Below, in pieces: positions 40,201 to 44,902 of a stretch of 44,902 bases of DNA. Both the position numbers and the translations under genes were made by a program. This DNA comes from WJKR01 sp964556395 (GTDB lineage: Archaea > Nanobdellota > Nanobdellia > Woesearchaeales > WJKR01): positions 1 to 44,902 of the forward strand of contig CAZKVR010000007.1 of assembly GCA_964556395.1 (NCBI GenBank). Reading direction: 5' to 3'. The notes beneath the pieces were generated by a model. That model was not told where the DNA came from and did no database searches. It saw nothing but the letters and a program-made list of their open reading frames with translations. Numbering within the stretch: position 1 is the first letter of the stretch; every line of letters begins with the position of its first letter.

Positions 40201-43200
40201 CACACACCTTAACCATCAACTGTGAAGACCTTCTTGGAAACAAGATGGATGAAGATGTAGAGACTTTCCTCGTTGATATGAACCCACCAGTAACATCCAA
40301 GACGTATGACGAGAGTATGAGTGTCGTTAAGGGTGATTACCGCTGGATTACGGTGGATACAGATATTACCTTGATGGCAGATGACGAGAAGATTGGCGTC
40401 GAAGGAATCCATTACATGAATGAGTGGGTCTCTAACGAAACGTGCGAAGCCCACCCTGCGGTTCCTTCGGAGACGTCCGGTTACCAGTATCCCGTTTCGA
40501 GCGGAAACCATGTTTTCCCGTCTACGAACGAGGAGAACAAGGAAGGTACGAACACGTACCGTCCTGGCGTCGTCGGACCTCATGTGAATGTGGTTGACAC
40601 TGGCGTGGGCGAGGTGACCTTGGATTTCGTGAACCCGCTGAACTATGAAGCTTGCTTTGAGTACATGACGGATGCGGACACGAGCCAGGCCACTGGCGAT
40701 CCTAACGACCACCCGGATGTCGCGGACCTATACCCTCATGTGTGCTTGACTGACGGCACTCAGGAGATGACCCTTTCGGCGGATATGTTCGCGGAGGTGC
40801 GGTTGGTGTTCGGTGCTGAGCGTGACTGGGACTTTGACTGGACTCGGTTTGACGTCATCCCGGACACTTCTGAGTGGTCCTACGTCGCTGACGACACGGT
40901 CACTTTCAACATCCTTGAAGAGAGCTGCCACATCATCCAATACTTTGCGGAGGACGAGTTTGGCAACGTCGAGGATGTGCAGAGGCAGTATGTCATCGTG
41001 GATGACAGCGCCCCTGAGATGGATAAGGTCATCGGAGAGCCGTATGTCAATAAGAGTGGTAAGGATTACATCACGCAGAACACGCCTATAAGTTTGTCTT
41101 GCTGGGATGCGGAGCCGCACCCTGTCGGTGATGTGACGCTAGAGTACAGGTACAGGGTTGCAGATGATTGCGACGATTTGAGCACTGTTGAATGGGGTGA
41201 TCAATGGACTGTTGCAGGAAATACTGTTACTGCTTCGTCCGGTGACATGGCTTTCAGCTCCACTGGTTGGGGTGGCTGGTCTTGCCCAGAAGGAACGGTC
41301 GTGGTTGATGGTGGTTATGAGCCTGCTGACCATACGGTGCTGCATTCATTGGCCTGGGAGCCTGGTGCATGTGTCGATGACGTTTGCTGGCCTGAAACGC
41401 CTTTCGGCCACACGTACTCTGAAGGGGAGACTGGTTGGATTGTCCAGAATGGTGGTGAGCCTCAATCGCTTGAGGTTTATGCTATCTGTGCTGATCCGTT
41501 CACCTTCTCGAATGACTCCTGCCACGAGCTCGAGTACCGCTGCACCGACGGCCTCGGAATCATGTCTGAGTCTGAATTCGAGATCGATGTCGTGGACACT
41601 AAAGCACCTAACATCACGACCGACATTGAAGGCCCGAACATTACGGTTGAGGGTGATGTATTCATCGATGGCGTGACGAACATCACGGTCGACGCGTTCG
41701 ACCCCGAGCCCCACCCTGTGGGTGGTGTGGAGTGTAAGTTCGAGTACGATGTCGTCGACGATAATAAAACAGGATTGGACGAGGAGGGTGAGTACATGTC
41801 GGTTCCGTTCAAGGTGAACTTCCCTGAGGAGTCAGAACACCTCTTGAAGGTCACGTGTAAGGACGAGCTCGGCAACAAGGCCTCGCTCGAGGAGACTTAC
41901 TTCGTCGACAAGACTGCCCCTGGCATCGAGAAGGATTATGGTCTTCCTTATTATCAGGAGGATTTCCAAGATTTCGGGGCTGAGTGGATCAGCACATCTA
42001 CGCCTATCTATGGACACATCGAAGATGAGGGTCCGCATAAGTCCGGCATCGCCCAGGTCGAGTATCGCGTGACGCAGCTTGATAACGACGAGTATTGTAG
42101 GCATTACAACAACGGTGATGGCTACGAGGGTAATGACTTCGACTGCGACAACGCGGTTGGTAGTGGTGATTGGACTGTCGTGCCGTCTGAGGAGTATGAT
42201 AACTTCACGTTCGGTGTTGACGAAGAATCCTGTCATCTCATCGAGATAAGGGCTCGGGATAATGTTGAGAAGGAGTCCTTGCACAAGCAGTGCGTCTTCG
42301 TGGATGACACTGCGCCTGAGCCTAACAAGACCATCGGCGAGCCCAAGGCTCCTATGAGCTCGGAGGATCTCGAGACTGGGGAGACCTATTACCCTGGGCT
42401 CGGTGATGTTTGCGCTGAGAGCGAGAACCCTGAGAAGTGTATGGAGGTCACCTTACTCACAGACATTGACCTTGCCTGTAACGACTTAGGGCCGCATCCG
42501 AGTGGCAGTGAGGCTGTCTACTTTAAGGTCGGCTGGGATGGTGACGACGAGACTATAAGGTATTGCGATGTTCTCGGCGGTAACTATCAAGGGGAAGAGG
42601 ATGAATATGCTGGTTATTGTTATCTTGCTGGCGATTCTGGCAGTTTCCACTTCCTTAATGAAAGCTGGCACAGGCTCGAGTACTTCTGTGAGGACAACGT
42701 CGGCAACGTCGGTGACGTGACTGATGTGGAGTACTTCAAGGTCCGTGGTCATCCGTTCAGGATATCGTTGGACAAGAAGTGGAACCTGATCAGCGTGCCT
42801 GTGATGCTCCAGCAGGATGACATCGAAGACGTGTTCGCAGGCAAGGATGAGGTTGCCGCTGTCTGGACGTACAATGGTTCCGAGTGGTTTGTCTACACGC
42901 CTGAGGATGACGGCCCTGACAGCCTTCACAGCATGGTGCCTGGTAATGGCTACTGGGTGTTGACGACTGGTCCTACTGAGATTACCATTGGTGGTTCCTT
43001 GATGAGAGAAGGCAATAATGTGCCTCCGACTAAGGGTGTCGTCTATGGTTGGAACCTCATTGGTTATTATGGGATCGACGGTGCTCCTTGGCTGGACGAG
43101 TCTGAGAATGAGGTCTCTCCTTTGACGCCAGGTGCCATTCCTGTTTATGAGGGTCCTGATCTCTCAGGTCATGGCAACCATGCTTGGTGCGAGCTTGGTA

Positions 43201-43385
43201 CGTTGCGGGATAGCGTCTTGGATAGGTCTACGCCATCGTTGTTTGCGTACGGATCGAGTTTTATGCCGCTCTCTGAATGGGCGTTCATGAACCCTGGTGC
43301 TGGCTACTGGATGTTCTACTCCGGAGAAGAGCCCGCTCTGTACACGAAGCCGACGATGGGTTGTCCTATGATAGGACCAATATGA
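37296..43385 (+). CDS. Giant secreted Ig-repeat surface protein (2029 aa)
   Basis: Signal peptide (ISLVIVLLVLMTASVVSA), then at least nine Ig-like units, each opened by a VD(D/K/M)(T/S/N)(A/P)P motif at about residues 151, 262, 553, 876, 991, 1234, 1431, 1535 and 1667. Most contain NITL-type strands and paired cysteines (VTC.D..GN). From residue 1821 a different C-terminal domain begins (FRISLDKKWNLISVPV) and repeats a W-N-L-I pattern (VYGWNLIGYYG). The protein ends without a membrane anchor. Many N-x-S/T sequons fit AglB glycosylation. Residues about 553-1045 are encoded by DNA that is AT-richer with A/T-ending codons, unlike both flanks, which suggests a recombined allele segment. Cell-surface adhesion or S-layer role is inferred. 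Confidence 0.85.
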   Translation: MKAYRISLVIVLLVLMTASVVSAAHTTNASLNPEWSPADADVDYTVTFCKNSGDTVNEVRIYKDYDGSAFYTDFECDDKPGWEKLFINSYPACFYVADESSDDYNPLDTDGECEDFTFSAHSPGPDFCDLSWRFETRDTQDFWQYLYDNTSVDDEAPILEKDIIGAQSGSCPPDEGEECWVRQSTKIKVMVEEQGICGISGLDFCEITYTLDGGSQQQETYADLDGELEWEYEVYFGEDSVHDLNVTCVDIAGNKLEDVETFRVDDTAPDTNKIVSEPKKINADGVEWVDGVTNITLESEDGGDICAIGNEKTYFINTLDETKDSCLNQDSICQPLSDEWEVLECEHWDCLKNGDEKDFMVTGRSDDTDWDLAIGMPDTGSSATTAASLEELPWVNGGDPVPFIVEYDAETGMVTYTVDGETITAKYDEGKAFEYLVIMAKGNNGGDMHLTNVKVNGEGISDVISSANYEGRQVYLGDKYQVSGFTVTGYAYMEWSSKTTQEVPGFHVIAMENHDNMWEEYTGVIQKNQESCHNLHYFSVDELGNFEDTQVNCFFVDKTPPKEMKAIKDPKEPLCGERDLEEDWKVYNVNEKDGDVYDVEDYPGIYDGPLHVKTITHTDGTVEFIAEVPVAFVDGSQDNVAFPFDSDNDGLADFQLSYHANQNSHYSGEHWGYREVTPSDAWSEWQEVPNEFTVSETGNQEFSVLFSSDELGGCGSSYRFGVAGSYAGTGTNGGINSGENVYFQFPKNFSWGPNWIESEDYYLTYVGALQDWWLNGDSRVALDCQDQGPHPSEGEEACYRVSFDDPATPDLTAAYCGTELDNNNQNPGYMDEDWCCADVHGGLAYWITFQEESLHGLEYFCRDAVDKKTEIDLEYFRVDMTPPEITKTMLGDENVDWMGTCPPESESDECYVLGGSGVHVDVADPDTTGEGCAIDNVVCNYTVEWEGSIIDEGTFGEEGVDIIFDKDSAHTLTINCEDLLGNKMDEDVETFLVDMNPPVTSKTYDESMSVVKGDYRWITVDTDITLMADDEKIGVEGIHYMNEWVSNETCEAHPAVPSETSGYQYPVSSGNHVFPSTNEENKEGTNTYRPGVVGPHVNVVDTGVGEVTLDFVNPLNYEACFEYMTDADTSQATGDPNDHPDVADLYPHVCLTDGTQEMTLSADMFAEVRLVFGAERDWDFDWTRFDVIPDTSEWSYVADDTVTFNILEESCHIIQYFAEDEFGNVEDVQRQYVIVDDSAPEMDKVIGEPYVNKSGKDYITQNTPISLSCWDAEPHPVGDVTLEYRYRVADDCDDLSTVEWGDQWTVAGNTVTASSGDMAFSSTGWGGWSCPEGTVVVDGGYEPADHTVLHSLAWEPGACVDDVCWPETPFGHTYSEGETGWIVQNGGEPQSLEVYAICADPFTFSNDSCHELEYRCTDGLGIMSESEFEIDVVDTKAPNITTDIEGPNITVEGDVFIDGVTNITVDAFDPEPHPVGGVECKFEYDVVDDNKTGLDEEGEYMSVPFKVNFPEESEHLLKVTCKDELGNKASLEETYFVDKTAPGIEKDYGLPYYQEDFQDFGAEWISTSTPIYGHIEDEGPHKSGIAQVEYRVTQLDNDEYCRHYNNGDGYEGNDFDCDNAVGSGDWTVVPSEEYDNFTFGVDEESCHLIEIRARDNVEKESLHKQCVFVDDTAPEPNKTIGEPKAPMSSEDLETGETYYPGLGDVCAESENPEKCMEVTLLTDIDLACNDLGPHPSGSEAVYFKVGWDGDDETIRYCDVLGGNYQGEEDEYAGYCYLAGDSGSFHFLNESWHRLEYFCEDNVGNVGDVTDVEYFKVRGHPFRISLDKKWNLISVPVMLQQDDIEDVFAGKDEVAAVWTYNGSEWFVYTPEDDGPDSLHSMVPGNGYWVLTTGPTEITIGGSLMREGNNVPPTKGVVYGWNLIGYYGIDGAPWLDESENEVSPLTPGAIPVYEGPDLSGHGNHAWCELGTLRDSVLDRSTPSLFAYGSSFMPLSEWAFMNPGAGYWMFYSGEEPALYTKPTMGCPMIGPI

Positions 43386-43388
43386 ATT

Positions 43389-43408
43389 GTTTTTTTATTA
43401 CTTTTTAG
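43389..43408 (+). terminator. T-rich terminator after the giant gene
   Basis: TTGTTTTTTTATTACTTTTT within 25 nt after the stop. Confidence 0.6.
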
Positions 43409-43424
43409 TGAATAAAAATGGGAA

Positions 43425-43435
43425 GGCTTATAAGT
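43425..43435 (+). promoter_or_regulatory. TATA box of the TSP1-like protein gene
   Basis: GGCTTATAAGT, predicting transcription start near 43456 and a 25-nt leader with GAGAAGGG ahead of ATG 43481. Confidence 0.55.
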
Positions 43436-43480
43436 GTACTCGTCTTCCTTTAGCACATCATTAGAGAAGGGTTGATAATC

Positions 43481-44350
43481 ATGAGAAAACACGGGTTTAA
43501 TGATTCCATAGCGGTTGTCTTTGTTTTAGTTCTAGCCACAGCGGCCTCACTGGTTCACGCTCAAGGGCTTGGGGGTCCTCACCAGTTCTACGGTGATGTC
43601 ATGGTGAATGGTAAGGAAGCTCCAAATTATTATCTTGTAGAGGCTGTAATTGAGGGCAGGGTTGATGGTATGGCTTATAGTGCTACGTATCAGGCTTTCA
43701 CAAAGGATGGCTCGTATGGTTATGATGAGATATTCTACATCGAGGATCCAAAAAATAAGAGATCCGGAGATGAGATTACGTTCTATGTAGGTCCTGATAG
43801 TGATAATCTTGTCGAGGCGGATACGCATATTTTCGCCAATTTCAACAGCACTGAACTCGACCTCGTTGTCACTGGTGTCGACATAGGGATTGATGACAAT
43901 GATGATGGTGGTTCTTCAGGTGGTGGTTCTTCCGGCAGTTCTTCAGGTGGTGGCTTCGTCGGCACAACGACCGTTGATGATGAGGACAACGAGACCGATA
44001 CTGGCTCCTCTGATGATGAGGATGAGATAGTTGTCGAGACCGTCGAGGAGTGCACGCCTGACTGGACATGCACCTCGTGGGGTGAGTGCGTCAACGCTTA
44101 TGAGACGCGCCGGTGTGTGGATAAGAACGAATGCGGCATTGAAGAAGACAAGCCTGAAGAGCGAAGGTCATGCGAAGTGACTATAGAAGAATTGTATCAG
44201 GGTGGTCCCGATCAGCAGATGGGTTTCTTCAACCGCATCACCGGTGCCGTCACTGGCGGCGGCGCGGGCGGCTGGACCCTCCTCGTCGGCGTCCTTCTCG
44301 TCCTCGGCGGGGCTTTCGGCTTTGTCTGGTCGAGGCGCAAGCGCTCATAA
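43481..44350 (+). CDS. Surface protein with TSP1-like domain and C-terminal membrane anchor
   Basis: 289 residues from ATG 43481 (a TTG three codons upstream is also open). Signal peptide (VVFVLVLATAASLVHA), a beta-sandwich domain (DVMVNGKEAPNYYLVEAVIE onward), a long Gly/Ser and Asp/Glu linker (residues about 148-190), then a thrombospondin-1-like module CTPDWTCTSWGECVNAYETR with six cysteines. The end, FFNRITGAVTGGGAGGWTLL, leads into one membrane helix and the basic stop-transfer SRRKRS. Such ITGAVTG-type C-termini are familiar to me from DPANN surface proteins. Likely exported and glycosylated; ligand unknown. Confidence 0.82.
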   Translation: MRKHGFNDSIAVVFVLVLATAASLVHAQGLGGPHQFYGDVMVNGKEAPNYYLVEAVIEGRVDGMAYSATYQAFTKDGSYGYDEIFYIEDPKNKRSGDEITFYVGPDSDNLVEADTHIFANFNSTELDLVVTGVDIGIDDNDDGGSSGGGSSGSSSGGGFVGTTTVDDEDNETDTGSSDDEDEIVVETVEECTPDWTCTSWGECVNAYETRRCVDKNECGIEEDKPEERRSCEVTIEELYQGGPDQQMGFFNRITGAVTGGGAGGWTLLVGVLLVLGGAFGFVWSRRKRS

Positions 44351-44362
44351 AACTTTTTTTTC
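44351..44362 (+). terminator. T-run terminator
   Basis: ACTTTTTTTTCC right after the stop at 44350. Confidence 0.55.
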
Positions 44363-44418
44363 CTGTTTATTCATGATTGTCGGCGTCGTTTGAACGGCGC
44401 TCGGCGGGGTGGTTCACG

Positions 44419-44902
44419 ATGAGTCGTGTGTGGGGGTGGCCTGCTAGGCCGTGGTTCTTGTTGTGCGTAGCGGTCGCGCTCGTGTCGCCGGCCGTCGCCG
44501 CATGTGGTGGTATCGGGTACGAGTGCGCGAGCTTCGGCTATGACTACGCCATCGCCAAGTGGGAGTGGGGTGATGGCTGGGCTCCTGAGGGTGATGCTAA
44601 TGGCACTTCTGTCACTGGCAATGACACCGTCGCGTACTTTGACTCGGGAAGGACGGGCATCTTCGCGGTCGTCGTCAAGGCTGGTAATACCGAGCACTAC
44701 GCGATAGAGGGTGATTCCGGCGTGGTTGAGCAGGACGAGCCTGCCATCAGCCACCTCACGTTCTGCGGTAATAATCCTTTGTGCGGCAACGGCTTCCTCG
44801 ACCCTGGCGAGGAGTGCGATGACGGCAACGTTGTCGATGGTGATGGCTGCAGTTCTTCGTGCGAGAAGGAGCCCGTCGTCATCGAGGCTTACAAGGTGGT
44901 GT
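44419..44902 (+). CDS. Secreted cysteine-rich protein (Myxo-type Cys repeat), 3' end outside the window
   Basis: Open from ATG 44419 to the window edge (161 codons, no stop). GGGGTGG lies 8 nt upstream as ribosome-binding site. Signal peptide WFLLCVAVALVSPAVAA, then a small domain, possibly beta-rich (YDYAIAKWEWGDGWAPEGDA), then CGNGFLDPGEECDDGNVVDG continuing as DGCSSSCE. That is the CGxGxxxxGExCDDGN...GDGCxxxC repeat known from Myxococcales and other secreted proteins (TIGR02232/DUF4215 type). Composition matches the surrounding surface genes. Probably a further envelope protein; full architecture not visible. Confidence 0.8.
   Translation, partial: MSRVWGWPARPWFLLCVAVALVSPAVAACGGIGYECASFGYDYAIAKWEWGDGWAPEGDANGTSVTGNDTVAYFDSGRTGIFAVVVKAGNTEHYAIEGDSGVVEQDEPAISHLTFCGNNPLCGNGFLDPGEECDDGNVVDGDGCSSSCEKEPVVIEAYKVV

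Overview
The window looks like a piece of a DPANN-type archaeal genome, possibly Woesearchaeota-like (the lineage is an inference). The archaeal evidence is an AglB/STT3 oligosaccharyltransferase, archaeal TATA boxes about 26 nt upstream of many start codons (leaderless genes), MNT/HEPN modules, archaeal-style tRNAs with intron-like insertions, and very large secreted PKD/Ig-type surface proteins. A bacterial-type S-adenosylmethionine synthetase and bacterial-type CysD/CysN/CysC point to old gene exchange. The sequence is an assembled scaffold with one 100-N gap (17675-17774) inside a repetitive surface gene.

Region 1 (45-9766, minus strand) is one tightly packed run of eleven genes, mostly with 4-8 nt overlaps, starting from a TATA box near 9790. 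A Dol-P-mannose-synthase-like glycosyltransferase, a DUF2304 membrane protein, a GT2, a polysaccharide deacetylase, a GT4 and a PIG-L deacetylase come first. A sulfotransferase, the PAP phosphatase CysQ and CysD, CysN and CysC follow. Together they can activate sulfate to PAPS, transfer it to an acceptor, clear the PAP by-product, and build and deacetylate a glycan. I read this as a sulfated-glycan pathway. No sulfite-forming reductase is present in the window.

Region 2 (9911-13407) is a toxin-antitoxin island: an HTH/AbiEii-like nucleotidyltransferase pair, then two divergently arranged HTH-MNT/HEPN pairs. One HEPN appears to have lost its start codon by a 1-nt deletion. AglB follows (13414-16278) and could transfer the region 1 glycan to the surface proteins.

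Region 3 (16459-25788) holds three secreted or membrane-anchored surface proteins. The first is a PKD-repeat giant interrupted by the gap and carrying an internal 1.56-kb duplication. The second is a CARDB-like anchored protein behind a strong-looking promoter. The third is a multi-Ig membrane protein with a lysine/serine-rich histone-H1-like cytoplasmic tail.

Region 4 (25872-29467) has bacterial-type metK divergent from an HTH-CBS regulator, then a probable tRNA-Trp gene with three intervening sequences. A LAGLIDADG endonuclease ORF ends antisense across that tRNA. Two small or unknown leaderless genes follow.

Region 5 (29508-34061) has two AAA/DUF4143 ATPases alternating with two nucleotide-identical HTH-MNT genes; one copy keeps its HEPN partner and the other has only a remnant. 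After it come an unknown gene, a YchF/Obg-type GTPase, a 36-codon gene and an orphan VapB-like frame.

Region 6 (36656-44902) has tRNA-Val(CAC), a tRNA-Leu(CAG) with a 40-nt insertion outside the anticodon loop, and tRNA-Gly(CCC). Then come a structured leader, a 2029-residue secreted Ig-repeat protein with a compositionally foreign central segment, a TSP1-like anchored protein, and a cysteine-rich secreted protein that runs off the end.
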